A DNA stretch of 64,000 nt from Streptomyces luteolifulvus (GTDB taxonomy: Bacteria > Actinomycetota > Actinomycetes > Streptomycetales > Streptomycetaceae), in NCBI RefSeq assembly GCF_008806595.1, contig NZ_VZRB01000001.1:124001-188000 (forward strand), given 5' to 3'. A program made the position numbers and the translations under genes. Below, one piece after another: positions 42,127-50,314 of the stretch (the stretch's first letter is position 1; each line of letters starts with the position of its first letter). Under the pieces are notes generated by a model. It ran no database searches and had not been told where the DNA came from. It saw nothing but the letters and a program-made list of their open reading frames with translations.

Positions 42127-45100
42127 GCCTCGATCGGGTTGCCCAGCCAGCGGGTGTCGTCGGGAACGGACTCCGCCGCCATGACGAGCGAGGCCGGACC
42201 CAACGTCGTACGGGCTCCGACCGTGCTGCCCGGCAGGACGATTCCGCCAGGGCCCAGCGTGGCGCCCTCACGGAGGACCACAGTATCCGTCCGCAAGATC
42301 CGGTCGTGGAAGAGGTGCGTCTGCAGCACACAGCCCCGGTTGACGGTGGCCGCGTCCTCCAGTGTCACCAGGTCGCTCTCCGGCAGCCAGTAGCTCTCCA
42401 CCCAGGCGCCCTTGCCGATACGGGCTCCAAGACCCCTCAGCCACGCGGTCATCAGCGGTGTCCCCGGCACCGAACCGGCCAGCCACGGCACGGCCAGCAC
42501 CTCGACGAAGGTGTCCGCCAGCTCGTTGCGCCACACGAACCCGCTCCACAGCGGATGCTCGCCGCTGCGGTGCCGGCCCACGAGCAGCCACTTCGCGGCC
42601 ACCGATACCACGCCCGCCAGGACACCCGCCCCGAGCAGCACCAAACCGGACAGCAGCCCCGCCCACATGCCCAGCGCGCACAGCGCCGCCAACGTCAGGA
42701 CTGCCAGGGCAGCCGAGCAGAACACCGGCACGATCCGGCACAGCTCCACCAGACCGCGGGCCCACAGCAGCCGCGCCGGCGGTTCGTACGTCCTGCTGTG
42801 GTCGCCGTCGGAGGTGCTGCGCGGCAGCTTGACGGGCGGCAGCCCCAGATACGAGCTGCCCTTCTTCGCCTTCTTCGGCGTCGCCGACAGCACACCCACC
42901 AGTCCGCCGTCCGGCACGCTCCGCCCCGGCGCGGTCATCCCCGAGTTGCCCAGGAAGGCCCGCCGCCCGATCTCCGCGCGCCCGATCCGTACCCAGCCGC
43001 CGCCGAGTTCGTACGGCGCGGTCAGCGTGTCGTCGGCGAGGAACGCGCCGTCGCCGACCGTGGTCAGGCTCGGCAGCGCCAGCACGGTCGACACCTCGGC
43101 GCGCCGCCCCACGCGCATCCCGAGCAGCCGCAGCCACACCGGCGTGACCAGCCCGGCGTACAGCGGGAACAGGGTCTCCCGCGAGCGGTCCATCAGCTGG
43201 CTGACGGTCCAGGCCTGCCAGCCCACGCGGCTGTGCGTGGGATGCGTGCCCTCGCGCAGGCCGAGGCTCAGCAGCCGTACGGCGATCAGCAGCAGCACGG
43301 CGTACGCCAGCCCGAACGCGAGCGTCGCCGGCACCAGGGCGACGGCCGCACCCCTGACCGCCTCGCCGAGCGAGCCGCCCGCGGGGACGAACTCAAGGGC
43401 GACGGCGAGCGCGGCCAGGCCGGACAGCACCGGCAGCGCGGCCAGCGCGATGCCCGTCAGGCCGTACATCACACGCCAGTACGTGCCCCGGCGGGGCCGC
43501 TCCTTGGGCCAGTTGCGCTTCGCCTTGCCGAGCTTGACCGCGGGCGCGCCCGCCCACCGCTGACCGGTGGGAATCTGACCGGTGACGGCCGACCCGGGCG
43601 CCACCTCGGCCCGCTTGCCGACCCGGGCACCCGGGAAGAGCATGCTGCGCGTGCCGACCACGGCGTGCGCGCCCACCTTGACCGGGCCGATCTCCAGCCG
43701 GTCGCCGTCCAGCCAGTACCCGGACAGATCCACCTCGGACTCGACGGCCGCGCCCCGGCCCAGCTTGAGCATGCCGGTGACTGGCGGCAGCGAGTGCAGA
43801 TCCACCTCCGGCCCGACCTTGGCGCCCAGCGCCCGCGCGTACCGCTCCAGCCACGAGCCCGTCAGCGAGGTCGCCCCGCTGAACTCGGCCAGCCGCTCGG
43901 CGGCCCACAGCCGCAGATGGACGCTCCCGCCGCGGGGGTAGCGCCCGGGCCGCACGCCGCGCAGCAGCAGCCGCGCCCCGCCCGCTGCGATCGCGAGCCG
44001 TCCGGGCGGGGTGAACAGCAGCAGGGCGCCGGTCACCACGAGCCACCAGGGAGCGGTCGGCAGCCAGGCGTACGCGGGCAGCAGATTCCCGAGCGCGGCC
44101 AGCGGCACCGTCCAGCGCAGCCCCAGCAGTGTGAACAGCGGAACCAGAAGCAACAGCTGGATCACCTTGGCGCGCACCGGCACCGGGGCGATCACCCGGT
44201 CCGCGCCGTCGTCCGGCGCGGACTCCTCCAGACGGCGGGCCAGCTTGCGCAGCACGGGCTGCTGGTAGATGTCGAGGACGGCGGCACTCGGGTACCGGGT
44301 GCGCAGCCGTGTGGTCAGCTGGGCGGCGGCCAGACTGCTGCCGCCGATCGCGAAGAAGTCGTCGCGGGCGCTCGTGACAGCGATGCCGAGGACTTCCCGC
44401 CACTGCTCGGCGAGCCAGGCCTCCGTCCCGTACAGCTCTTCCGCGGGGCCGCCGGTCTCCAGGCCCTCCAGGGGCCAGGGCAGCGCCTTGCGGTCCACCT
44501 TGCCGCTCGTGCGGGTCGGCAGGTCGTCGACCGGCGCGAGCAGCGGCACGAGCGCGGCGGGCAGCTCGGCCCGCAGCTTCTCCACGGCCGCCGCCTGGTC
44601 CCAGTCCTCCTGGGTGACGACATACCCGACCAGAAGCTGGTTGCCGCTGCGGGCGGTGCGCACCGCGGCCGCCGCGCCCGCGACACCGGGGAGCGCCTGC
44701 AGAGCCGCGTCCACCTCGCCGAGCTCGATCCGCCGCCCGCCGAGCTTGATCTGCTCGTCGGCCCGCCCCAGGAACACCAGCCCCTCGGGCTCCGCCTTGA
44801 CCAGATCACCACTGCGGTACGCCCGCTCCCAGCCGAGCGACTCCAGCGGCGCGTACTTCTCCGCGTCCTTCTCGGCGTCGAGATACCGGGCGAGCCCCAC
44901 CCCGCCGATCACCAGCTGCCCGGTGCCGCCCATCGGCACCGGTTCCCCGGCCTCGTCGACGACGGCCAGCTCCCAGCCGTCCAGCGGCAGCCCGATCCGG
45001 ATCGGCTCCTCACCGCTCATCAGCGACGCGCAGGCGACCACGGTGGCCTCGGTGGGCCCATAGGTGTTCCAGACCTCGCGTCCCTCGGTCACCAGCCGCT

Positions 45101-45980
45101 GCACCAGCTCAGGAGGGCAGGCCTCGCCGCCGAAGATCAGCAGGCGTACGTCGTTGAGGGTCTCCGGCTCCCACAGGGCCGCCAGCGTCGGCACCGTCGA
45201 GACGACGGTGATCTCCTGCTCGACCAGCCAGGGCCCGAGATCGGCCCCGCTCCTGACCTGCGCGCGCGGCACGGGCACCAGACACGCCCCGTACCGCCAG
45301 GCCAGCCACATCTCCTCGCAGGACGCGTCGAACGCGACGGAGAGCCCCGCCATGACCCGGTCGCCGGGCCCGACCCGGTCGTCGGTGAGGAACAGCGCGG
45401 CCTCGGCGTCCACGAACGCGGCGGCGCTGCGGTGACTGACGGCGACGCCCTTCGGCTTCCCGGTGGAGCCGGAGGTGAAGATGATCCAAGCGTCGTGCTC
45501 GACACCGGGACGCGCGGCGCGGGCCTCGGACCAGCCATGGACGGCGATCTCGTGTCCGCCCGCGATGACGGCCCGCACCCCGGCCTCCCCGAAGACCAGC
45601 TCGGCCCGCTCGTCCGGGTCCTCGGCGTCCACCGGGACGTAGGCGGCCCCTGCGGCCAGTACGGCGAGAATGGCGACGTACAGATCATTGGTGCCCGACG
45701 GGACACGGACGCCCACCCGGTCGCCGAGTCCGACCCCGGCGGCGCCGAGCCTGCGCCGAAGCTGCTCCACCTCGACGGCCAGTGCCTGATAGGTGAGCCG
45801 GGTGGTGCCGTCGTCCAGTGCGAGCTCATCGGGGTACGACCGCACGGAGGCGTCGAAGACGTCGACGAGCGTGCGGGGAGAGGCCGCGTGCCCCCCGGAG
45901 AAACGTGCTGTGTCACCGAACCGCTCACGGATCTCTTCGTCGAGCAGACCGAGAGCACTGCTCTCCTGTATGGCTGCCAT
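42108..45980 (-). CDS. Pls/PosA-type membrane non-ribosomal peptide synthetase
   Basis: A 1290-residue single-module synthetase. The adenylation domain (about 20-495) has IIFTSGSTGKPKGVAVSH near 168-185 and the catalytic RTSGKVDRKALPW near 490. A carrier domain follows with the phosphopantetheine serine in DDFFAIGGSSLAAAQL (about 540-555). There is no condensation or thioesterase domain. Instead the C-terminal 700 residues alternate transmembrane helices with hexapeptide-repeat acyltransferase-like blocks (VGAHAVVGTRSMLFPGARVG, IGRRAFLGNSGMTAPG). This is the Pls/PosA layout of enzymes such as epsilon-poly-lysine synthetase, which make amino-acid homopolymers. The product here is unknown. CGAGG precedes ATG 45980. 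Confidence 0.88.
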   Translation of the reverse strand: MAAIQESSALGLLDEEIRERFGDTARFSGGHAASPRTLVDVFDASVRSYPDELALDDGTTRLTYQALAVEVEQLRRRLGAAGVGLGDRVGVRVPSGTNDLYVAILAVLAAGAAYVPVDAEDPDERAELVFGEAGVRAVIAGGHEIAVHGWSEARAARPGVEHDAWIIFTSGSTGKPKGVAVSHRSAAAFVDAEAALFLTDDRVGPGDRVMAGLSVAFDASCEEMWLAWRYGACLVPVPRAQVRSGADLGPWLVEQEITVVSTVPTLAALWEPETLNDVRLLIFGGEACPPELVQRLVTEGREVWNTYGPTEATVVACASLMSGEEPIRIGLPLDGWELAVVDEAGEPVPMGGTGQLVIGGVGLARYLDAEKDAEKYAPLESLGWERAYRSGDLVKAEPEGLVFLGRADEQIKLGGRRIELGEVDAALQALPGVAGAAAAVRTARSGNQLLVGYVVTQEDWDQAAAVEKLRAELPAALVPLLAPVDDLPTRTSGKVDRKALPWPLEGLETGGPAEELYGTEAWLAEQWREVLGIAVTSARDDFFAIGGSSLAAAQLTTRLRTRYPSAAVLDIYQQPVLRKLARRLEESAPDDGADRVIAPVPVRAKVIQLLLLVPLFTLLGLRWTVPLAALGNLLPAYAWLPTAPWWLVVTGALLLFTPPGRLAIAAGGARLLLRGVRPGRYPRGGSVHLRLWAAERLAEFSGATSLTGSWLERYARALGAKVGPEVDLHSLPPVTGMLKLGRGAAVESEVDLSGYWLDGDRLEIGPVKVGAHAVVGTRSMLFPGARVGKRAEVAPGSAVTGQIPTGQRWAGAPAVKLGKAKRNWPKERPRRGTYWRVMYGLTGIALAALPVLSGLAALAVALEFVPAGGSLGEAVRGAAVALVPATLAFGLAYAVLLLIAVRLLSLGLREGTHPTHSRVGWQAWTVSQLMDRSRETLFPLYAGLVTPVWLRLLGMRVGRRAEVSTVLALPSLTTVGDGAFLADDTLTAPYELGGGWVRIGRAEIGRRAFLGNSGMTAPGRSVPDGGLVGVLSATPKKAKKGSSYLGLPPVKLPRSTSDGDHSRTYEPPARLLWARGLVELCRIVPVFCSAALAVLTLAALCALGMWAGLLSGLVLLGAGVLAGVVSVAAKWLLVGRHRSGEHPLWSGFVWRNELADTFVEVLAVPWLAGSVPGTPLMTAWLRGLGARIGKGAWVESYWLPESDLVTLEDAATVNRGCVLQTHLFHDRILRTDTVVLREGATLGPGGIVLPGSTVGARTTLGPASLVMAAESVPDDTRWLGNPIEAWRSRK

Positions 45981-46085
45981 CAGGTCCTCGTGTCTCGATC
46001 CCGGAAGCTCCGGGGCGCCGGCGGGCCCTCAGGTCTGCCTGGGGTTGTCCGGCCCGGCTTCGTAACAAGCCGGAAATTTTAGTAC

Positions 46086-46095
46086 AACCTAGGTT
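46086..46095. promoter_or_regulatory. Palindrome AACCTAGGTT upstream of the NRPS gene
   Basis: A perfect 10-bp palindrome, 106 bp upstream of the NRPS start, in the most AT-rich part of that 270-bp region (ATTTTAGTACAACCTAGGTT). It may be an operator overlapping the NRPS/M1 promoter. The regulator is unknown. Confidence 0.3.
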
Positions 46096-46205
46096 CGGGA
46101 TGGTCGGATCACCATTCGAAGAGGGCCGTTCGGGGAAGCCTGGGCGGCCGGGGGATCGGCGCTGACCTGGTGATCTTCACGTGAACGAGACATCCCCCAC
46201 ACAAC

Positions 46206-46243
46206 GAGTGAGGGCCGCGACCTCATGGTCGCGACCCTCACTC
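46206..46243 (-). terminator. Strong hairpin terminator of the tRNA-Leu gene
   Basis: GAGTGAGGGCCGCGACC (46206-46222) can pair with GGTCGCGACCCTCACTC (46227-46243) with one mismatch, loop TCAT. It begins 8 bp beyond the 3' end of tRNA-Leu on the minus strand, so it is that gene's terminator and also insulates the NRPS region. Confidence 0.85.
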
Positions 46244-46251
46244 ATCTCGTG

Positions 46252-46336
46252 TGTCCGAGGGGGGACTTGAACCCCCACGCCCGATAAAGGGCACTAGCAC
46301 CTCAAGCTAGCGCGTCTGCCATTCCGCCACCCGGAC
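46252..46336 (-). tRNA. tRNA-Leu (GAG)
   Basis: An 85-nt class II tRNA on the minus strand. The acceptor stem GTCCGGG pairs with CTCGGAC with one G-U pair. The anticodon arm CTAGC-TTGAGGT-GCTAG gives anticodon GAG. A long variable arm (TGCCCTTTATCGGGCG) is present, and the T arm is GGGGGTTCAAGTCCCCC. No CCA is encoded after discriminator A, as is common in Streptomyces. It is followed by a strong terminator. It lies at the right boundary of the CIS/NRPS block and could have served as an integration site, although I see no duplicated tRNA end or integrase here. Confidence 0.93.
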
Positions 46337-46499
46337 AAGGTGTCTGTCGCGCGGGGTTTCCCCGCGGCGACAGAGGAAACATTACCAGGCTTTCCCGGGT
46401 GGCCGATCACCCCTCGTCGCGGCCCCGCACCTTGGGGCGCGGGCGCGCGGAAGGGCAGGATGAGGAGGACCACCAGCAGTGACAGCGGGAGGAAGCAGC

Positions 46500-47825
46500 G
46501 TGAGCGACACGGACACGGCCCAGGGCGTCACCGGTCAGGACGAGGTCGTGGACCTCTGCCGCGAGCTGATCCGGATCGACACCAGCAACTACGGCGACCA
46601 CTCGGGTCCCGGCGAGCGTCAGGCGGCCGAGTACGTCGCCGAGAAGCTCGCCGAGGTGGGTCTCGAACCCCAGATCTTCGAGTCGCACAGGGGGCGGGCG
46701 TCCACCGTTGCCCGTATCGAGGGCGAGGACCCGTCCCGGCCCGCGCTGCTCATCCACGGCCACACCGACGTCGTACCGGCCAACGCCGCCGACTGGACCC
46801 ACGACCCCTTCTCCGGCGAGATCGCGGACGGGTGCGTGTGGGGGCGCGGCGCCGTCGACATGAAGGACATGGACGCGATGACCCTCGCGGTCGTCCGGGA
46901 CCGGCTGCGCAGCGGGCGCAGGCCGCCGCGCGACATCGTCCTCGCCTTCCTGGCGGACGAGGAGGCGGGCGGTACGTACGGGGCGCGGTTCCTCGTCGAC
47001 AAGCACCCCGGCCTCTTCGACGGGGTCACCGAGGCGATCAGCGAGGTCGGCGGATTCTCGTTCACCGTGAACGAGCAGCGGCGGCTCTATCTCATCCAGA
47101 CCGCCGAGAAGGGCATGCACTGGATGAAGCTCACCGTGGCGGGCACGGCCGGGCACGGGTCGATGATCCACCGGGACAACGCGATCACCGAGCTGTCGGA
47201 GGCCGTCGCCCGGCTGGGGCGGCACACGTTCCCCGTACGGGTCACCAGGACGACCCGCGCCTTCCTCGACGAACTCGGGGACGCGCTCGGCACCGAGCTC
47301 GATCCGGAGAACATGGAGGGAACGCTCGCCAAGCTCGGCGGCATCGCCAAGCTCATCGGCGCGACCCTGAGCAACACCGCCAACCCCACGCAGCTGAACG
47401 CCGGTTACAAGGTGAACGTCATCCCGGGCGAGGCCACCGCACACGTCGACGGGCGCTTCCTGCCCGGGTTCGAGGAGGAGTTCCTCGCCGACATCGACCG
47501 CATTCTCGGACCGGACGTGCGGCGCGAGGACGTGCACGCCGACAAGGCCCTCGAAACGAGCTTCGACGGGACGCTCGTGGCGGCCATGCAGTCCGCACTG
47601 CTCGCCGAGGACCCGGCCGCGAAGGCGATCCCGTACATGCTCTCCGGCGGCACGGACGCCAAGTCCTTCGACGACCTGGGCATCCGGGGCTTCGGGTTCG
47701 CGCCGCTGAAGCTGCCGCCGGAGCTGGACTTCGCGGGCATGTTCCACGGGGTCGACGAGCGGGTGCCGGTGGATGCCCTCCAGTTCGGCGTGCGGGTGCT
47801 CGACCGGTTCATTGACGCGTCCTGA
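46500..47825 (+). CDS. M20/M25/M40 family zinc peptidase
   Basis: A 441-residue cytoplasmic metallohydrolase of the DapE/ArgE/carboxypeptidase class. The first zinc ligand is H88 in LLIHGHTDVVPAN. The bridging D120 is in GAVDMKD, and the catalytic base and ligand E154/E155 are in LADEEAGG. A dimerisation domain (TVAGTAGHGSMIHRDNAI) and the late MLSGGTDAKSF complete the family pattern. It starts at GTG 46500 after GGGAGGAAGCAGC. The substrate is probably an N-acyl amino acid or dipeptide. I recall the S. coelicolor counterpart as SCO1676, next to chpH. Confidence 0.9.
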   Translation: MSDTDTAQGVTGQDEVVDLCRELIRIDTSNYGDHSGPGERQAAEYVAEKLAEVGLEPQIFESHRGRASTVARIEGEDPSRPALLIHGHTDVVPANAADWTHDPFSGEIADGCVWGRGAVDMKDMDAMTLAVVRDRLRSGRRPPRDIVLAFLADEEAGGTYGARFLVDKHPGLFDGVTEAISEVGGFSFTVNEQRRLYLIQTAEKGMHWMKLTVAGTAGHGSMIHRDNAITELSEAVARLGRHTFPVRVTRTTRAFLDELGDALGTELDPENMEGTLAKLGGIAKLIGATLSNTANPTQLNAGYKVNVIPGEATAHVDGRFLPGFEEEFLADIDRILGPDVRREDVHADKALETSFDGTLVAAMQSALLAEDPAAKAIPYMLSGGTDAKSFDDLGIRGFGFAPLKLPPELDFAGMFHGVDERVPVDALQFGVRVLDRFIDAS

Positions 47826-47963
47826 TGCAAGTATTCGGCTGCGTGTACGGAGTTGACTGAGAAGAGTGAAGCCGACCATACGCTCGTAGCTCCAATACTC
47901 CATCCTCGTTACTGGTGTTGTGATCCGCTGAACTTGGGATCGCATTGCCTACAAGGAGGAATA

Positions 47964-48197
47964 ATGATCAAGAAGGTCGTCGCTGCTGCGGTTGCCACTG
48001 GTGGGCTGATTCTCGCGGGCGCGGGCCTGGCCGTCGCCGACTCGGGTGCCCAGGGTGCCGCCGTGCACTCCCCGGGCGTCCTGTCCGGCAATCTCGTCCA
48101 GGTGCCCGTGCACGTCCCGGTGAACGTCTGCGGCAACACGGTCTCCGTGATCGGGCTGCTGAACCCCACTTTCGGCAACACCTGCGTCAATCAGTGA
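47964..48197 (+). CDS. chpH: Short chaplin ChpH
   Basis: A 77-residue secreted surface protein. The signal peptide MIKKVVAAAVATGGLILAGA ends near AVADSGAQ. The mature part is a single chaplin domain ([20 protein letters not shown], then CGNTVSVIG, NPTFGNTC) with its two conserved cysteines. Short chaplins assemble into amyloid-like fibrils that lower surface tension and coat aerial hyphae and spores. AAGGAGGA (47953-47960) gives an excellent ribosome site. It is followed by a strong hairpin terminator and then by chpC, the same order as in S. coelicolor. Sequence resemblance to S. coelicolor ChpH is very close from memory. Confidence 0.93.
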   Translation: MIKKVVAAAVATGGLILAGAGLAVADSGAQGAAVHSPGVLSGNLVQVPVHVPVNVCGNTVSVIGLLNPTFGNTCVNQ

Positions 48198-48229
48198 CGT
48201 TGTGCCTCGCCCCATGAGGCTCTGAGCCC

Positions 48230-48268
48230 GTCGGCCCCGGAGCGCATGCCATTCGCTCCGGGGCCGAC
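48230..48268 (+). terminator. Terminator downstream of chpH
   Basis: GTCGGCCCCGGAGCG (48230-48244) and CGCTCCGGGGCCGAC (48254-48268) form a perfect 15-bp stem with a 9-nt loop, 32 bp after the chpH stop. It separates chpH and chpC transcription. Confidence 0.85.
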
Positions 48269-48319
48269 CGGCCTTTCGTTCGGGATTTCGGTTCCAGAAT
48301 TCCGGTTCCATGATTTCGA

Positions 48320-48353
48320 GACTTCGGACTTCGGGACTTCGGGATTTCGGGAC
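48320..48353. repeat. Short tandem GACTTCGG repeats in the chpC leader
   Basis: About four imperfect copies of an 7-8 nt unit (GACTTCG, GACTTCGG, GACTTCGG, GATTTCGG) lie 24-57 bp upstream of the chpC start, within a longer TTCGG/TTCCGG-rich stretch beginning near 48280. They fall in the promoter/leader region and could be bound by a regulator or vary in number. Confidence 0.6.
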
Positions 48354-48376
48354 AAGTCGAAGGCAGGGATTCAGCA

Positions 48377-49228
48377 ATGCGACAGGTCACCCGCAAGGGC
48401 CTGATGACCGTGGCGGCCGCGACCGGTGTGATCGCCGCCGCGGGCGGTGCCGCCCACGCCGACTCGGGCGCGAGCGGCTCCAGTTCGAACTCGCCCGGCG
48501 TGCTGTCCGGCAACACCGTGCAGGTGCCGGTGCATGTGCCGGTGAACGTCTGCGGCAACACCGTCAATGTCGTCGGGGTTCTGAACCCGGCGGTGGGCAA
48601 CAAGTGCGCCAACAAGGGCGGCTCCGGCGGAAACGGGGGCGCGCACGCGGGCGGGCGCACCACCGACTCGCCCGGTGTCGGCTCGGGCAATCAGGTCCAG
48701 GTGCCGGTCGACGTACCGGTGAATGTGTGCGGCAACAGCGTGAACGTCATCGGGGTCGGCAATGTCGCCGCCGGCAACGACTGCGTGAACGGTGGCGGTT
48801 CCGGGAGCGGTACGCCGGGACAGCCGGGGAATCCTGGGCAGCCGGGGAACCCGGGCAATCCGGGCAATCCGGGAAACCCTGGTAACCCCGGAAACCCTGG
48901 TAACCCCGGAAACCCTGGTAACCCCGGAAACCCTGGTAACCCCGGAAACCCGGGTACTCCAGGCAACCCAGGTAACCCGGCAAATCCTGGCAATCCGGGT
49001 CAGCCCGGGCAGCCCGGCTCCCCGAGCACCCCGCCCGCCACGGGCGGCCAGACGCCGGGCGGCTCCACGAACGTCAACCAGCCGGGTGGCCGGTCGGTCG
49101 TCCCGCCCGGGGACGCGCAGCTCGCGCACACCGGAAGCGACCTGCCGATCGGTCTGGCCCTGCCGGTCGGCGCGGGAGCGCTGCTGGCGGGCGCGGTGCT
49201 GTACCGCAAGGCCCGTGCCTCGGCGTAG
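48377..49228 (+). CDS. chpC: Long chaplin ChpC with collagen-like stalk and sortase signal
   Basis: A 283-residue cell-wall-anchored chaplin. A signal peptide ends around AAHADSG. Two chaplin domains follow (about 36-77 and 96-137), each with PVNVCGN and a second cysteine. A stalk of 24 consecutive Gly-X-Pro-like triplets, mostly GNP (48809-49024), comes next. The C-terminal sorting signal is LAHTG, a hydrophobic helix ([19 protein letters not shown]) and basic RKARASA, typical of class E sortase substrates. It should anchor the short chaplin layer to the wall. The stalk is an unusually regular collagen-like repeat. The ATG at 48377 has a modest GCAGGGA site. Confidence 0.93.
   Translation: MRQVTRKGLMTVAAATGVIAAAGGAAHADSGASGSSSNSPGVLSGNTVQVPVHVPVNVCGNTVNVVGVLNPAVGNKCANKGGSGGNGGAHAGGRTTDSPGVGSGNQVQVPVDVPVNVCGNSVNVIGVGNVAAGNDCVNGGGSGSGTPGQPGNPGQPGNPGNPGNPGNPGNPGNPGNPGNPGNPGNPGNPGNPGTPGNPGNPANPGNPGQPGQPGSPSTPPATGGQTPGGSTNVNQPGGRSVVPPGDAQLAHTGSDLPIGLALPVGAGALLAGAVLYRKARASA
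48872..48951 (+). repeat. 18-bp minisatellite within chpC
   Basis: Four exact copies of GGAAACCCTGGTAACCCC and the start of a fifth, encoding alternating Asn-Pro-Gly triplets in the collagen-like stalk. Flanking GNP codons are more diverged (GGCAATCCG). The identical block therefore looks recently amplified and likely to vary in copy number between strains. Confidence 0.9.
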
Positions 49229-49242
49229 TGGAACGGTGGCGC

Positions 49243-49280
49243 AACGGAGCGGGCCCCGCCTCGGCGGGGCCCGCTCCGTT
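49243..49280. terminator. Bidirectional terminator between chpC and DUF5703 gene
   Basis: AACGGAGCGGGCCCCGCC (49243-49260) and its exact complement (49263-49280) form a perfect 18-bp inverted repeat that ends both convergent genes. Confidence 0.9.
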
Positions 49281-49294
49281 CTGGTCGCCTCAGC

Positions 49295-49483
49295 TCACCA
49301 TGTGGCGCGCACCTGGCGGATGATCCGCCGACGCAATCGCACCCTGCGGCTGCCGTCACGCATCAGGCTCAGGCGGTCCAACTCCCAGTGTCCGTACTCG
49401 GCATGGTCCGTCAGCAGACGTGTGGCGTCCTTGCGGGAGACCCCGCGCGGTACATACACATCGACAAATTCGTATTCCGGCAT
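49295..49483 (-). CDS. DUF5703 family small protein
   Basis: A 62-residue basic protein starting MPEYEFVDVYVPRGVSRKDA and containing LTDHAEYGHWELDRLSL, then a run of arginines (RRVRLRRRIIRQVRATW). This matches the DUF5703 family, small conserved actinomycete proteins of unknown function. It is convergent with chpC across a strong terminator and divergent from the acidic protein at 49531, leaving 47 bp for both promoters. The Arg-rich tail suggests nucleic-acid or ribosome contact, but this is only a suggestion. Confidence 0.85.
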   Translation of the reverse strand: MPEYEFVDVYVPRGVSRKDATRLLTDHAEYGHWELDRLSLMRDGSRRVRLRRRIIRQVRATW

Positions 49484-49530
49484 CGCATCTATTGTGCGGG
49501 CTGGGGCCCGGTACGGATAGCGTCTGCACT

Positions 49531-50247
49531 ATGTCTGATGCTGCGCAGCCCACCGCTGCCGAGGTACGCGCCGCCGCCGAGGCGGTCAAGACCGCGCTCG
49601 ACCGCCACCTGGCCGCGGTCGAACGCAGGTCCGGGGAGGACGACACGGCCGTCTACGAGGCGTTCAACGACCTGGCCGCGGCCGCCGAGGCCTACGACGA
49701 GCTGCTCTACGACCGCTATGACGAGGTCACGCCCTTCGAGATCCCCGGCGCGGACGACTCGCTGCCGCCGTACACGGGTCCCGAGGAACCGAACGCGCTG
49801 AGCGTGCTGATCCGCCGCGACTACGCCGTGGCGGAGCCGCAGCGGCTGCTGGCGCAGGCCGAGCGGGTCGAGGCGGTGGAGGACGAGGACACGGGCACGC
49901 AGGCCGCCGCCACGGTCCACGGGGCGCTGGGCATCCTCTTCGGCGAGTTCGAGCCGGACGAGATCGCCTCCCGGCACAAGGAGTTCGGGCTGGAGGAGGG
50001 CGACTCCACGCTCTGGGTGACGGCCGCCGACGAACCGGCCGGCCCCGGTGAATGGCTGGAGGCGCCGTTCGAGCAGGTCGACCCGCAGCGGGTGGTCTGC
50101 CGCTTCGACGTCAGTGCGGTGTTCGACGAGGAACTCGACGACGACCTCGAAGAGGACGTGAACGAGGACGCGGAGGACGGCGAGGACGCGGACGACACGG
50201 ACGAGGAGTTCGAGGACGAGCTGGAACCGCTGGACGCGGATCGCTGA
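49531..50247 (+). CDS. Acidic hypothetical protein
   Basis: A 238-residue cytoplasmic protein. The N-terminal helical hairpin (AEVRAAAEAVKTALDRHLAA, YEAFNDLAAAAEAYDELLYD) is followed by a mixed domain containing LSVLIRRDYAVAEPQRLLAQ and VHGALGILFGEFEPDEIASR. The C-terminal 45 residues are almost all Asp/Glu. It is conserved in streptomycetes at this position as far as I recall, but I know of no assigned function. A strong hairpin terminator (50271-50304) follows. The acidic tail could mimic nucleic acid or act as a protein-interaction tail. Confidence 0.7.
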   Translation: MSDAAQPTAAEVRAAAEAVKTALDRHLAAVERRSGEDDTAVYEAFNDLAAAAEAYDELLYDRYDEVTPFEIPGADDSLPPYTGPEEPNALSVLIRRDYAVAEPQRLLAQAERVEAVEDEDTGTQAAATVHGALGILFGEFEPDEIASRHKEFGLEEGDSTLWVTAADEPAGPGEWLEAPFEQVDPQRVVCRFDVSAVFDEELDDDLEEDVNEDAEDGEDADDTDEEFEDELEPLDADR

Positions 50248-50270
50248 GCCGGCACGCCGGCCGGTGCGAC

Positions 50271-50304
50271 GGCGGCGGCCCGGGGACGACCCCGGGCCGC
50301 CGCT
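50271..50304. terminator. Bidirectional hairpin terminator
   Basis: A 15-bp stem (one terminal G-U) with loop ACGA, built from GGCGGCGGCCCGGGG and CCCCGGGCCGCCGCT. It lies between the convergent acidic-protein gene and the RecD-like gene. Confidence 0.85.
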
Positions 50305-50314
50305 GTCGCCCGTT

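Noticed and set aside
42362..43563. Plus-strand frames opposite the NRPS gene
   Set aside because: Ser/Pro/Arg-rich antisense products with no domain. The minus-strand synthetase accounts for the region fully.
46252..46336. tRNA-Leu as a proven integration site
   Set aside because: I looked for a second copy of its 3' end near 10.3 kb and 40.6 kb and saw none, and there is no integrase in the window. It is kept only as a possibility.
48809..49024. Regular repeats that could be mistaken for a CRISPR array
   Set aside because: The unit is 18 bp with no unique spacers, is in frame, and encodes Gly-Asn-Pro triplets inside chpC.
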